Shown: positions 33,612 to 42,716, counted from the stretch's first letter. The stretch: 64,000 nucleotides of DNA from Paenibacillus sp. J2TS4 (GCF_018403245.1 NZ_BOSH01000001.1:372001-436000), one strand, 5' to 3'. Notes: generated from the letters alone by a model not told the origin. Program-made: numbers and translations.

Positions 33612-34529
33612 ATGACCGTTGCGGCACAAGAAACTAACCCTAAATGGGAGAACATGAAGCAATTTATTAAGGACTACGGGTGGTGCTACATTTTCATTGC
33701 TCTTCCGTTTCTTTTGTTTCTTGTTTTTACCGTCTATCCTCTCGTTACAGCTTTTATTATGAGCTTTCAAGAATACGGGGTCATGCAATCGACCTTCATC
33801 GGCTTGGATAACTATAAATATTTGGTGAATAATGAAATTTTTTGGAAATCAATGGCCAATACGACTATTTATACACTTGGAACGGTACCGGTCAATATCC
33901 TCATTTCATTTTTTCTTTCTTTGATGATTTTCCCGCTCAACAAACGGTCGCAAACTTTTTTTAAAGCCTCTTTTTACTTACCGGCGGTGACTTCGGGGAT
34001 TACGATGTCATTGATCTGGCTGTGGATGTTCGATCCTACAAAGTCCGGACTTATGAACATCATATTAAGCTGGTTCGGGATCGGGCAGCAAATGTGGCTT
34101 GCCAGCTCAAGTTCGGCCCTCTTCTCAATAATGCTGATGACATATATTGGAGGGCACGGCGGTGGAGTCATCCTTTACTTGGCGGCGATGGGAGGGATTC
34201 CAAGATCTCTGTATGAGGCAGCGGAAATCGACGCAGCCGGCTGGTGGTCCAAAATGAAGAATATCACGTGGCCGTTGTTAAAACCGACCACTCTTTATAT
34301 GCTGATTACCGGCGTGATCGGTTCCTTCCAAGTGTTCGAAGCGACTTATGTGATGACTCAGGGGGGACCTAACTTCTCCACCACGACGATTGCCTATTTA
34401 ATCTACCAGCATGCTTTTCAATACTATCAGTTCGGACTAGCAGCGGCAGAATCGTTCATACTGGGCATAGTGATCATTGTGATCTCCGTACTGCAGTTTA
34501 AATATATGTCCAGTGATGTTGAGTACTAG
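33612..34529 (+). CDS. CUT1 sugar ABC transporter permease (MalF type, murQ operon)
   Basis: This 305-residue membrane subunit has six hydrophobic segments and the EAA loop IPRSLYEAAEIDAAGWWSKM near residue 205. It forms the channel with the next gene's product and couples to the ATPase encoded at 35450. AAAGGAG lies eight bases before the ATG. It follows the binding-protein gene and its hairpin. The substrate is inferred from the operon, not from this sequence. Confidence 0.9.
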   Translation: MTVAAQETNPKWENMKQFIKDYGWCYIFIALPFLLFLVFTVYPLVTAFIMSFQEYGVMQSTFIGLDNYKYLVNNEIFWKSMANTTIYTLGTVPVNILISFFLSLMIFPLNKRSQTFFKASFYLPAVTSGITMSLIWLWMFDPTKSGLMNIILSWFGIGQQMWLASSSSALFSIMLMTYIGGHGGGVILYLAAMGGIPRSLYEAAEIDAAGWWSKMKNITWPLLKPTTLYMLITGVIGSFQVFEATYVMTQGGPNFSTTTIAYLIYQHAFQYYQFGLAAAESFILGIVIIVISVLQFKYMSSDVEY

Positions 34530-34540
34530 GGGGGACGGAT

Positions 34541-35437
34541 ATGGAGATCAAATCAGCTATAGATTCTCAGTATCAACTAAGGCTCGATGAGAAAAGGGAC
34601 CAGAGAAGAAAGCTGCTGAGGATATTGGTACTGTCCGTCATATACGTGTTGCTGGCAATATGGGCTATCTTTACTTTTGTCCCTTTATTGTGGATGTTGA
34701 GCTCATCCTTTAAGGATTCGTCCGCCATAACGGCCGTACCGCCTCAGCTTATCCCCAAAAAGCCCACATTAGACGCGTACAAAAGGATTATTGAAGTAGG
34801 CGGCTTGGGACGTTGGTTTATTAACAGCGTTATCGTTGCGGGCATGAGTACGATTATCAATGTTTTCTTTGCCTCCTTGGCAGGCTACGCCTTTGCCAAA
34901 TTACGCTTTCCAGGAAGAAACGGGGCTTTCTGGATCCTGTTATCGACTATGATGATTCCCGGGCAGGTTACCTTAATTCCTCTGTATATCCTGGTGGTCA
35001 ACACGTTCGAGCTGGCTAACTCTTATGTAGGCTTGATCGTTCCTGGAATGATCAGCGTAGGCAGTATCTTTCTGATGAAGCAATTTATGAGCTCTTTGCC
35101 GGGTTCATTAATCGATGCGGGAAGAATAGACGCCTGTAGTGAATTCGGGATTTTCTGGAAAATTATTCTGCCCATTTCCAAGCCCGGCTTGGCCGTCCTC
35201 GGCATCTTTACTTTTGTCGGCCATTGGAACAATTTCTTCTGGCCTTTTCTGATTACTAACACGAACAGTATGCGGACGCTGCAGGTCGGGTTAACCAGCT
35301 TCAGATTTGAGTATTTGCAAGATTATGGGGCGATGATGGCTGGAGCCGTATTCAGCGCGGTGCCTATGATCATCGTGTTCCTGGCGCTGCAAAAATATTT
35401 CTTACGCGGAATCACTATCGGAGCGATCAAAGGATAG
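34541..35437 (+). CDS. CUT1 sugar ABC transporter permease (MalG type, murQ operon)
   Basis: This 298-residue permease has six membrane segments and the EAA-like loop LPGSLIDAGRIDACSEFGIFWKI with ILPISKPGL after it. A 20-residue basic N-terminal extension (DEKRDQRRKLLR) precedes the first span. It starts 11 bp after the MalF-type gene with AGGGGGGA upstream. It completes the membrane channel of the importer. Confidence 0.9.
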   Translation: MEIKSAIDSQYQLRLDEKRDQRRKLLRILVLSVIYVLLAIWAIFTFVPLLWMLSSSFKDSSAITAVPPQLIPKKPTLDAYKRIIEVGGLGRWFINSVIVAGMSTIINVFFASLAGYAFAKLRFPGRNGAFWILLSTMMIPGQVTLIPLYILVVNTFELANSYVGLIVPGMISVGSIFLMKQFMSSLPGSLIDAGRIDACSEFGIFWKIILPISKPGLAVLGIFTFVGHWNNFFWPFLITNTNSMRTLQVGLTSFRFEYLQDYGAMMAGAVFSAVPMIIVFLALQKYFLRGITIGAIKG

Positions 35438-35449
35438 GGGGAGAGTCGA

Positions 35450-36553
35450 ATGGCAGAAGTCAGATTTGTTGACATAGTCAAAGAGTTTGAGGACGAAAAG
35501 AAGGGGAAAGTTGTTGCCGTTAACAATGCCAATTTTACGATTAAAGATAGAGAGTTCTTAGTGTTTGTCGGCCCTTCCGGATGCGGTAAAACGACCTCCT
35601 TACGGATGGTAGCCGGACTGGAAAGACAAACCTCAGGAGATATTTATATAGGGAGCCGGCTGGTTAATAAAGTTCATCCCAAAGACCGGGATATCGCTAT
35701 GGTGTTTCAGGACTATGCTCTTTATCCACACATGACGATCCGTGAAAATTTGGGCTTCGGACTTAAAAATCTAAAAACACCCAAAAAGGAAATTGAGAAG
35801 AAAATAACCGAAGCGGCCGCAATTTTGAGCATCGAAAATTTATTGGACCGAAAGCCGCGCGAGCTTAGCGGAGGACAAAAGCAGCGAATCGCAGTCGGTC
35901 GGGCGATCGTTCGGAATCCGAGTGTGTTTTTGTTTGATGAGCCTTTAAGCAATCTCGATGCTAAGCTGAGAGTGCAGATGAGAGTCGAATTATCCGAGCT
36001 GCACAAAAGGCTGGGGGCCACCGTTATCTATGTCACTCACGATCAAGTGGAAGCCATGACGCTGGGTGAGCGCATCGTAGTTATGAATGATGGCGAAATA
36101 CAGCAGATAGCTGTTCCGGAGGAACTTTACGAGAAGCCTAACAATATGTTCGTCGCCGGCTTTATCGGCTCTCCTCCAATGAATTTTGTCAAAGCGAGAC
36201 TTGACGGAAACCAATTGTATACCGCAGATTACACCTTTACCGTCCCCGAACACTCCTTGCCGACGTATGCGGAATACAATGGCAAAGAAGTTGTGTTTGG
36301 CATTCGCCCGGAAGATATCGTGACCGTCAATCTATTGAATATCGAGCCGGAGAAAAATGTTATTTGTCCTACATTAAAAGTGGTCGAGCATCTCGGTGCG
36401 GAACTGCTCCTTTATTTTAATATCGGTGGGGAGCAAGTAACAAGCAGAGTAAGTGCAGACGCCAAAGTTAAAGGATTATCGCCCGTCAAGCTGTACTGCA
36501 ATCTGGAAAAAATGCAGCTGTTCGACCCGGCTACCCAGCAGCGAATAGGATGA
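35450..36553 (+). CDS. ABC transporter ATPase of the MsmK/UgpC type
   Basis: This 367-residue ATPase drives carbohydrate ABC importers. Walker A is GPSGCGKTT near residue 41, the Q-loop is in [12 protein letters not shown], the signature is [15 protein letters not shown] and Walker B is [16 protein letters not shown]. The C-terminal regulatory domain (about 240-365, with VFGIRPEDI) is that of MalK/MsmK/UgpC. Such ATPases often serve several permease pairs, so it may also power the importer at 9671-12742, which has none. It begins 12 bp after the last permease. Confidence 0.94.
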   Translation: MAEVRFVDIVKEFEDEKKGKVVAVNNANFTIKDREFLVFVGPSGCGKTTSLRMVAGLERQTSGDIYIGSRLVNKVHPKDRDIAMVFQDYALYPHMTIRENLGFGLKNLKTPKKEIEKKITEAAAILSIENLLDRKPRELSGGQKQRIAVGRAIVRNPSVFLFDEPLSNLDAKLRVQMRVELSELHKRLGATVIYVTHDQVEAMTLGERIVVMNDGEIQQIAVPEELYEKPNNMFVAGFIGSPPMNFVKARLDGNQLYTADYTFTVPEHSLPTYAEYNGKEVVFGIRPEDIVTVNLLNIEPEKNVICPTLKVVEHLGAELLLYFNIGGEQVTSRVSADAKVKGLSPVKLYCNLEKMQLFDPATQQRIG

Positions 36554-36717
36554 CCTTACAGGAATAATAGGGTGGCCAACGAATCGAGTCACCCAACCAG
36601 AACAAGAAAGGTCGCCCAGAAAGGGGTAACAACAGGAATAAGAAGGTCATCAAAGAGGAAGTACCTGTAACAAACGAGTGCATATCTAGATTTGGTAAAA
36701 AGAGAGGTGGGCAGCAT

Positions 36718-37404
36718 ATGCTTTCCATCAGCAAGCTGTTGATCAAAACAGGGCATAATATCTTTCTAAATATTTTTGCTGTTCTTGGAGTAAGTATAGG
36801 ATGGTCGTTATTTATTTTCCCTGCTGTTTTTTTGCTTCCTCTTCCGGGGGCCATATTTGTTCTTGTGTTAACGCTGGTCCCCGCTACGACGGCGGTGTAT
36901 GCTGTAATGAATCGGATCCTAAACGGGGAAAAAAGGAGGCGCTTCGAGTTTTTTCGCTCCTTCCTTTACTATTATAAAAGATCATTTCTGACAGGGATTG
37001 TTTTAATTCTGGCTGTTCTGATTCCTGTATCCGAATGGTGGTATTATTTGAACATGAACAATGGCTACACCATTTTCCTGTTTGCCGTATTTCAAACTTA
37101 TTTATGTGCGACTTTTTTGGCTTCTCAAGTTTATGCAATTCCTTTGCTCGTAATGGAAGATTTGAAGGTTTTTCAAGCGATGAATAGATCGATCAAGCTT
37201 TTTTTAGCCCATCCGTGGTACAGCATTGGCTTATTTGTGCAGATTGTGTCGGTTACGGTTCTCCTAAGCCTGTCGATTGTCGGGTTTTTCTTACTTTATA
37301 TCGGGATGCTATCCATTTTTGTTCTTCATGCAACGCAGAATCTTAAGCTGGATTCGAAAAAGAAACTTAAGGTTAAACCTAATCTGGTTGAGAATTCGGC
37401 ATGA
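36718..37404 (+). CDS. yesL: YesL family (DUF624) membrane protein
   Basis: This 228-residue protein has six hydrophobic segments and the YesL/DUF624 pattern: a FLNIFAVLGVSIGWSLFIFPAVFL-type start and FQAMNRSIKLFLAHPW near residue 155. YesL proteins are usually encoded beside CUT1 sugar transporters in Firmicutes; their job is unknown. GAGAGGTGGG precedes the ATG, and a 164-bp gap separates it from the ATPase gene. A terminator follows directly, so it closes the operon. Confidence 0.85.
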   Translation: MLSISKLLIKTGHNIFLNIFAVLGVSIGWSLFIFPAVFLLPLPGAIFVLVLTLVPATTAVYAVMNRILNGEKRRRFEFFRSFLYYYKRSFLTGIVLILAVLIPVSEWWYYLNMNNGYTIFLFAVFQTYLCATFLASQVYAIPLLVMEDLKVFQAMNRSIKLFLAHPWYSIGLFVQIVSVTVLLSLSIVGFFLLYIGMLSIFVLHATQNLKLDSKKKLKVKPNLVENSA

Positions 37405-37415
37405 TAGTTACCGAA

Positions 37416-37454
37416 CGCCTAAACATCGTAAAAGTGCGAAGTTTAGGCTTTTTT
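37416..37454 (+). terminator. terminator of the murQ operon
   Basis: Perfect stem GCCTAAAC (37417-37424) with GTTTAGGC (37441-37448), 16-base loop, then six T's, starting 13 bp after the yesL stop codon. Confidence 0.88.
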
Positions 37455-37866
37455 AATGCTTCAATAGTTTCTTGTTTAGTGAGGAGGTTTTATCTAGTAC
37501 ATTCCTGTTCCCGGGTTATGTACTTTTCTCATCAGGGGATATGGTTTTACTTTCCCCTTCTTTTGGTCAGTATCCCCTATAGTCAGGAAAATGGAACCTC
37601 AGCATTCCAACTAGGAATAACGAAGGAAGCGACTGAAATATTGTAAGTGATTGATTGTGTATTATCGAGGGATTGATCAAGATGTTGGTCGAGGCACGAA
37701 GTGAGGCATTGAGTAGAGTATGAAGTGAGTTATTGTCAATATGATGGTTATCTTCCGACATGAAACAAGGATAGGGCATGACAAAAAAGCCATGATATGA
37801 GGTGTTCGTTGCAGATCATGTCATCTCAACGGGCCCAATGAAGATGCTTTATGCAGATATTCACAA
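37455..37866. other. gene-free stretch with inverted repeats
   Basis: No credible gene. AGTACAT (37496-37502) pairs with ATGTACT (37518-37524). AGGGGATA near 37535 and TATCCCCT near 37575 form a perfect 8-bp inverted repeat about 32 bp apart. The rest is low-complexity AT-rich DNA with many TGAGGCA/GAGTATGAAG words. Confidence 0.4.
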
Positions 37867-38146
37867 GCAGAAAATCCCCACGCAGAAAATCCTCACGCAG
37901 AAATCTCATATAGCTGAAATCTCGTATAGCTGAGTTCTTCATATGGCTGAAATCTCATATAGCTGAAATCTCGTATAGCTGAGTTCTTCATATGGCTGAA
38001 ATCTTCATATAGCAGAAATCTCGTATAGCTGAGTTCTTCATATGGCTGAAATCTTCATATAGCAGAAATCTTCATATAACAGGAATCCCCCGTATAGCAG
38101 AAATCTTCATGTAGCAAAAATCCCTCATATAGCAGAAGTCCTCATA
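37867..38146. repeat. 17-unit degenerate tandem repeat (15-18 bp units)
   Basis: About 280 bp consists of 17 units beginning GCAGAAATC or GCTGAAATC, of 15-18 bp each, for example GCAGAAATCTTCATATA. A higher-order pattern is visible: the unit triplet GCTGAAATCTCATATA, GCTGAAATCTCGTATA, GCTGAGTTCTTCATATG is repeated twice, then with variation. Divergence between units is high at both edges and low in the middle, as expected for expansion from within. There are no unique spacers, so it is not a CRISPR array. The last eight codons of the transposase-like gene overlap its right end. Confidence 0.85.
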
Positions 38147-38988
38147 CAGATGTTGGTGAGATGATTGAAAATAGGGGTATTCTGCAATTGGAGATTCAGA
38201 CGAAAACAAAACTCATCCAAGTATGATTGCAAATATTTGAACCCGATCCCGTTAAACGTTCGGTTGATCCAAGTTCTTGCCTTTTGGATATACTTCCTTA
38301 ACGATCCGGTGCAAGCAATGCGAATATGTTTTGGCTGGACGATTGAATCACTGTCATCACTTTCATTAGTGCTGATGTGTCGGTCGATGAATTCGTTAAT
38401 TCCACGTTGAAGAATACGGGGACCGTTAATATGGTGTGAAGAAATTGTTTTTATTTTCAATTGCCAAGGCTTATGATCGGCATTGAGGGAAGCAGCTACG
38501 AACACAGGACTCTGTTCCGGGAGCAAGTTAAGTGATGAGTTATAGAGGGAGCGATATCGGGCTGATCCCCCTTGGATGATTCCGGTAAGTGGCTGCTTAT
38601 TATCGGCTTGGGTTAAGGCATGACGAATTTTGTGGAGCATCGACCAAGCGGTTTTATAAGTGACACTGATTAATGAACTCAACTGAATCGCGTTCGTTCC
38701 CCGATCGACACGTGAAACAAGAAAGAAGGCAAAGAGCCACTTGTACAATGCGGTGCGGCTTCCTTCCATCACTGTTCCAGAAATAAGAGAGGTTTGATGT
38801 CGGCATTTGCGGCATTCATAGAGTGGAATATTGCGGGAACGGATGTCATAGGAAAGATTGTGTTTGCAACGTGGGCAAGAAAAGCCATCAGGCCATTTAG
38901 CTTTATATAGAAATTGTTCACAAGCTTTTTTCGTTTTAAAATGACGTCTGAAGGATTCTTCATCCATATTGGCATCAAATATATACAT
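38125..38988 (-). CDS. IS1595-family transposase-like protein without recognisable DDE residues
   Basis: The N-terminus has the IS1595-type zinc ribbon (FSCPRCKHNLSYD and LYECRKCRHQTSLISGTVMEGSRT), then a typical helical region (WLFAFFLVSR, TNAIQLSSLISVTYKTAWSMLHKIRHAL). The C-terminal end (GIGFKYLQSYLDEFCFRLN) also matches ISXO2-like DDE domains. Between them the catalytic blocks are eroded: where the first Asp is expected (LSG-x-E-x-D-E) the protein reads LTGIIQGGSA, and the later TD and N/E blocks cannot be found. The frame is nevertheless intact over 287 codons, counted from ATG 38988. Either a decaying IS or a co-opted protein. It has a strong, SOS-box-like promoter. Confidence 0.75.
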   Translation of the reverse strand: MYIFDANMDEESFRRHFKTKKACEQFLYKAKWPDGFSCPRCKHNLSYDIRSRNIPLYECRKCRHQTSLISGTVMEGSRTALYKWLFAFFLVSRVDRGTNAIQLSSLISVTYKTAWSMLHKIRHALTQADNKQPLTGIIQGGSARYRSLYNSSLNLLPEQSPVFVAASLNADHKPWQLKIKTISSHHINGPRILQRGINEFIDRHISTNESDDSDSIVQPKHIRIACTGSLRKYIQKARTWINRTFNGIGFKYLQSYLDEFCFRLNLQLQNTPIFNHLTNICMRTSAI

Positions 38989-39006
38989 GGCACCCACCCG
39001 ATATAG

Positions 39007-39098
39007 GAACATTTGTTTGTCTTTATTATAGCGAACATTAGTTCTTATTTCAAGTTATTTTGGTCTGAAATTAATAAAAGAGAACAAAAATTTGTTCT
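39007..39098 (-). promoter_or_regulatory. sigma-A promoter with SOS-box-like dyads, driving the IS1595-type gene
   Basis: On the minus strand TTGAAA (39048-39053), a 17-bp spacer and TATAAT (39025-39030) form a near-consensus promoter. GAAC-N4-GTTC (39033-39044) fills the spacer; with flanking C it reads CGAACATTAGTTCT on the plus strand, close to the Bacillus LexA box. A second copy with one mismatch, GAACATTTGTTT, is at 39007-39018 downstream of -10. Upstream, AGAACAAA-AA-TTTGTTCT (39081-39098) is a perfect 8-bp dyad with a GAAC/GTTC edge but wider spacing. The placement would block RNA polymerase; LexA as the binder is inference. Confidence 0.65.
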
Positions 39099-39153
39099 GA
39101 TTGACTTTCCTGATTAAAAGGGATAGTGGTCAAAAGAACAGGGGAGGGGAGAG

Positions 39154-39219
39154 GTGAGCTTGTTTGAGGGGATGGTATCGGATAGAATGAAAAAAACTTT
39201 TGCGAATCTTTGGCGCTGA
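39154..39219 (+). CDS. possible 21-aa peptide with strong ribosome binding site
   Basis: GTG 39154 follows AGGGGAGGGGAGAG. The peptide would be short, amphipathic and basic (MSLFEGMVSDRMKKTFANLW followed by Arg). It is divergent from the IS1595-type gene. No known homologue; could be chance. Confidence 0.25.
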   Translation: MSLFEGMVSDRMKKTFANLWR

Positions 39220-39228
39220 GGGCCAGTA

Positions 39229-39270
39229 CAAAAAATAACTGCCTACGAACAAGAGGCTCTCGTAGGCAGT
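39229..39270 (-). terminator. terminator of yfhP
   Basis: A perfect 11-bp stem ACTGCCTACGA / TCGTAGGCAGT (39238-39248 and 39260-39270). On the minus strand it is followed by TATTTTTTG, so it ends the yfhP transcript. Confidence 0.88.
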
Positions 39271-39307
39271 ATGGGTTAATGATAAGGTGATCCGTACTAG
39301 GAACTTG

Positions 39308-40285
39308 TCAAGACATCCGTAGCTTTTTCTCCAGGCGGGCTTCGCTGACCCAGCCAACATAAGATTCTATCGGTTCGTACTTGATATTCATACGAAGAAC
39401 AGCCACGAACGGATATTGCTTGCGATGACGATATCGCACGTCCGCCCATCGAACTTCGTACCCCCATTCGTAATGCCTTACTTCCGCGCACGCGAAGCTG
39501 GAGAAGTAAAGAAATGAGGCGACACTAGGATGCGACTTGGAAGCTTCCACAGCCGGATGCTCATCGCATACTACTCGGTCTAACCAGCGGAATTCGTCAT
39601 TTTTCAGCTCCCCCAAAGAGTAAGATCCGTCCCGTTTTCTCTTTACTACGTTCCAGACCGACAGATTAACGGTTGGAATGAGGAAGTAGCGGTCTCCTTG
39701 TTCGTAGTATGAGTCGCGGTGGGGAAGTCCTTTTTCCAGTCGATAATGGGTGATTGTTCTCCATATATAGTACAGGGCCAAGAAAAGATAAAGGACCGGG
39801 AAAATCCATTGGGGCTCTAACGCCCGGGTAACCCACAGGAAAATAGCTACCAGATGGGTAATGAATATAAACGGATCAAAGATATGGATGATGTTCCATG
39901 AAATCCATTTTTCAGTAAAGGGTCGGAACGCCTGAGTTCCGTAAGTGTTAAACAAGTCGGTAAATACATGAAAGCATACGGCTCCAAAGACCCAAAGACC
40001 AACATGAAGAAGCGGCAGCCCGCTAAATGCAAGAGCGAGTCCACCTGTAATCAGTAATGTCCACAGCAGAAGGGCAGGAAGGGAATGGGAGGCGCCACGG
40101 TGATTTTTAATATAGACTGCATTGCCCTTCAGTCGAAGCAGGCCGTCAAAGTCGGGGGCCTGAGAACCTAATACGGTACCGATTAACACTGCGGTGGCCA
40201 CCGTTGAGTCCGCAGCTACTACGGGATCCACGTGCGCCAGACCGGCTAAACCTAATCCGATAACAAGATGCGTGCCAGTATCCAA
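39308..40285 (-). CDS. yfhP: metal-dependent hydrolase-type membrane protein, YfhP/YdjM family
   Basis: This 325-residue protein has an N-terminal DTGTHLVIGLGLAGLA with the conserved THxxxG histidine, a SQAPDFDGLLR metal-type motif and HRGASHSLPALLLW, all shared by the YdjM/YfhP (DUF457-like) membrane proteins. Four to five hydrophobic segments lie in the first 190 residues; the rest is a soluble domain rich in aromatic residues. Despite the hydrolase-like name the activity is not established. The gene is single, with its own terminator. Confidence 0.82.
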   Translation of the reverse strand: MDTGTHLVIGLGLAGLAHVDPVVAADSTVATAVLIGTVLGSQAPDFDGLLRLKGNAVYIKNHRGASHSLPALLLWTLLITGGLALAFSGLPLLHVGLWVFGAVCFHVFTDLFNTYGTQAFRPFTEKWISWNIIHIFDPFIFITHLVAIFLWVTRALEPQWIFPVLYLFLALYYIWRTITHYRLEKGLPHRDSYYEQGDRYFLIPTVNLSVWNVVKRKRDGSYSLGELKNDEFRWLDRVVCDEHPAVEASKSHPSVASFLYFSSFACAEVRHYEWGYEVRWADVRYRHRKQYPFVAVLRMNIKYEPIESYVGWVSEARLEKKLRMS

Positions 40286-40394
40286 AAGAGGCTCCCTCCT
40301 GAAAAAGTTGTATTGTCTTTCCTGATATACTTAAAGCAGTTTATTCTTATTGTATCACTTTCGGAAGGAAAATAAATCAAAGGAAGGGATAAGA

Positions 40395-40742
40395 ATGAGT
40401 CTAGTTTTTGTAGAATATAAAATTGATGAACTTTACCGGGAAGATTACCTGAAAACTATCCAAGACTTGCCAGGGGTAGACCAAGTGGAATTGTATGAAG
40501 GATCTGATCAGCCCGGCCTATTTGTAGAAATTTGGAAGGGTCTTGGAGATGAAGATTATTTGCAAATGAAAGCAATAAGGACTTCCACCGTGGCTTGTGA
40601 ACAGAAGTCACCTCATTCATTGGAGAAATTCCCCTCTAATATGTCGGAAGGGAAGTTAGCCTTTAGGCCCTGGCAAAGCATAAATGAATATGTTGCGGGG
40701 GGAGCCGGAAGGGTTCATATATGGAAATTCGTTAAGGTTTAG
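40395..40742 (+). CDS. unrecognised 115-aa protein
   Basis: I do not recognise this protein. It begins at ATG 40395 with AAGGAAGGG ten bases upstream; the frame is open to 40350 but without a site. The first half (LVFVEYKIDELYREDYLKTIQD and VELYEGSDQPGLFVEIW) has the beta-alpha-beta pattern of a small ferredoxin-like domain, similar in outline to monooxygenase-like or NIPSNAP folds. The end is basic and aromatic (VHIWKFVKV). No membrane segment. Single gene. Confidence 0.75.
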   Translation: MSLVFVEYKIDELYREDYLKTIQDLPGVDQVELYEGSDQPGLFVEIWKGLGDEDYLQMKAIRTSTVACEQKSPHSLEKFPSNMSEGKLAFRPWQSINEYVAGGAGRVHIWKFVKV

Positions 40743-40895
40743 GGGAATGAATTCACCCAACAAACATAGCAGGTCCAATTTAGCCTAGGTGATGTGATCG
40801 AATAGTCCATATTTTCAAGCATATAAATCCATGGCATCTTCCCCTAGAAAGGTGTAATCTTACTGGACAGAAGTAAAGTGAGAGTGGGGGGACGG

Positions 40896-42716
40896 ATGGA
40901 GAGAAAATCAATATTTCGCGAATATATTGTCAAAAATCGATGGTTTTATGTTCTAGGCTTTATCCTTGTAGCCGTTTCCAGCTACATTCAGCTGTTTATT
41001 CCCAAGCTGTTGGGCCAATTTACCGACCGGCTGGAACAAAATTTGCTCTTGCGTGAAGAAATTGTTTATTTTGTTGTCGGATTGACCTTGACTGGGCTCG
41101 GGGTCGCTTTTTTTCGCTCTATCGGACGGATTTATTTGTTTCGAATGGGACGCCAGCTGGAAATGAAGGTTCGCAATGACCTGTTCTCCCATTGGGGCCG
41201 TCTATCGGCGCAGTATTTTAATAATCAAAGGGTCGGCGATCTAATGTCACACGCCATTAATGATGTCAACGTCATTCGGGAAGTAACGATGATGGGCGTG
41301 TTCAACATTATGGAAGCGCTTGTGCTTATTACTATTACGACGATTGCTATGATGTCGTCTGTGGATGTATGGCTAACTCTGGTTACGATGCTTCCTCTTC
41401 CTTTTCTTAGCTTTTTGGCCTATCGATTCAACAAGCGGATTCAGAAGCAGTCTGCTGATGTACAGAAGGCGGTAGGGACGTTAACGAGCCGGGTTCAGGA
41501 ATTTACATCCGGTATTCGTATCGTTAAAGCATTTGTCCAGGAAAAAGCTGAACGGAAGCTATTTACTAAGGATAACCAGCACGCAGTCCAAATGAATCGA
41601 AGGTTTGTCCGTTCCAATTCCTTGTTCAGTTCCTTAAGCGCGGCTATCGTTGGAGTCAGCTTCCTCGTATCGGTCATTTTTGGAGGGATGCTTGTCATGA
41701 GGAGATCGATTACTATTGGAGAGTTTGTCGCCTTCAACAGTTATTTGGCCCTTCTGATGGGCCCGATCGAAAACCTCGGGCGGGTGTTCAACCAGCTTCA
41801 GCGAGGAAAAGCGTCTGAGGAGCGGCTGTTAAATATTTTAAACACGAAGCCGGATGTGGCGGACGATGAAATGGCTAATGAAGAGATTGACCATCTGAAC
41901 GGTAGATTGGAAATCCGCAATCTGACGTTTGCTTATCCGGGATCGGCGGAGCCGTCGCTAAGAAACTTAAGTCTGACGGTCCCACAAGGAACCAGCCTCG
42001 CCATAGTCGGCCGAGTAGGCAGCGGTAAAAGCACTCTGGTTCATCTACTGGTAAGACTGTTTAATCCGCCTAAAGGTACGATTTATATCGACGGCCATGA
42101 AATTCACGAAATTCCCCTTAAGGTGCTAAGGGGGCAAATCGGAATCGTTCCGCAGGACCAATTTCTGTTCTCTTCTACTATTAAGGAAAACATCAGCTTT
42201 GATCCGAATCCGTATTCCGATGATGAGGTCGAGGATGCGGCCAAGATCGCTCAAGTATATGACAATATTAATGAATTTCCCAACCGGTTTGAGACGGCAT
42301 TGGGCGAAAGAGGGGTTTCCTTGTCAGGAGGGCAGAGACAGCGCGTCAGCATAGCCCGGGCCATCATTAAGAAGCCTTCCGTCCTCATTTTTGACGACAG
42401 TCTGTCGGCCGTCGATACGATAACCGAGGATCTGATTCTGGAGGGACTGAATTCGGTAATGGACAACCGGACGACGATTATTATTGGCCACCGTATTTCC
42501 TCCGTACAGAATGCCGATCAGATTGTCGTGCTGGATCGAGGGGCTATCGCTGAGCGGGGAACCCATGATCAATTAGTAAGACTTAACGGTATTTATGCGG
42601 ATATGTACCATAAGCAGCTGCTGGATGAAGAAGCGGAAGCAGTCGATGATTTCTTCTCTGTGCGCAAACCGCCCTTCCGCCAAAACGGCAAGATAGGGGG
42701 AGCGACCCAAGCATGA
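40896..42716 (+). CDS. yheI: heterodimeric ABC exporter half-transporter (YheI-like)
   Basis: This 606-residue half-transporter has six N-terminal membrane helices and a C-terminal ATPase. Counted from ATG 40896, Walker A (GRVGSGKST) is at 372-380 and the signature LSGGQ at 476-480. Walker B reads LIFDDSLSAVD, so the catalytic position 501 is Asp instead of Glu: this is the degenerate partner in an asymmetric heterodimer, like BmrC or TM287. The stop overlaps the next gene's start (ATGA at 42713), so the subunits are co-translated. In Bacillus subtilis YheHI exports drugs and affects sporulation signalling. ATG 40896 has GGGGGGA upstream. Confidence 0.88.
   Translation: MERKSIFREYIVKNRWFYVLGFILVAVSSYIQLFIPKLLGQFTDRLEQNLLLREEIVYFVVGLTLTGLGVAFFRSIGRIYLFRMGRQLEMKVRNDLFSHWGRLSAQYFNNQRVGDLMSHAINDVNVIREVTMMGVFNIMEALVLITITTIAMMSSVDVWLTLVTMLPLPFLSFLAYRFNKRIQKQSADVQKAVGTLTSRVQEFTSGIRIVKAFVQEKAERKLFTKDNQHAVQMNRRFVRSNSLFSSLSAAIVGVSFLVSVIFGGMLVMRRSITIGEFVAFNSYLALLMGPIENLGRVFNQLQRGKASEERLLNILNTKPDVADDEMANEEIDHLNGRLEIRNLTFAYPGSAEPSLRNLSLTVPQGTSLAIVGRVGSGKSTLVHLLVRLFNPPKGTIYIDGHEIHEIPLKVLRGQIGIVPQDQFLFSSTIKENISFDPNPYSDDEVEDAAKIAQVYDNINEFPNRFETALGERGVSLSGGQRQRVSIARAIIKKPSVLIFDDSLSAVDTITEDLILEGLNSVMDNRTTIIIGHRISSVQNADQIVVLDRGAIAERGTHDQLVRLNGIYADMYHKQLLDEEAEAVDDFFSVRKPPFRQNGKIGGATQA

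Noticed and set aside
37867..38146. CRISPR array
   Set aside because: Units are adjacent without unique spacers and are too short and too degenerate.
38989..39012. Alternative upstream ATG at 39012 for the IS1595-type gene
   Set aside because: It overlaps the downstream SOS-like dyad and lies only about 12 bp after the -10 box, leaving almost no leader or ribosome site; ATG 38988 has GGGTGGG upstream.
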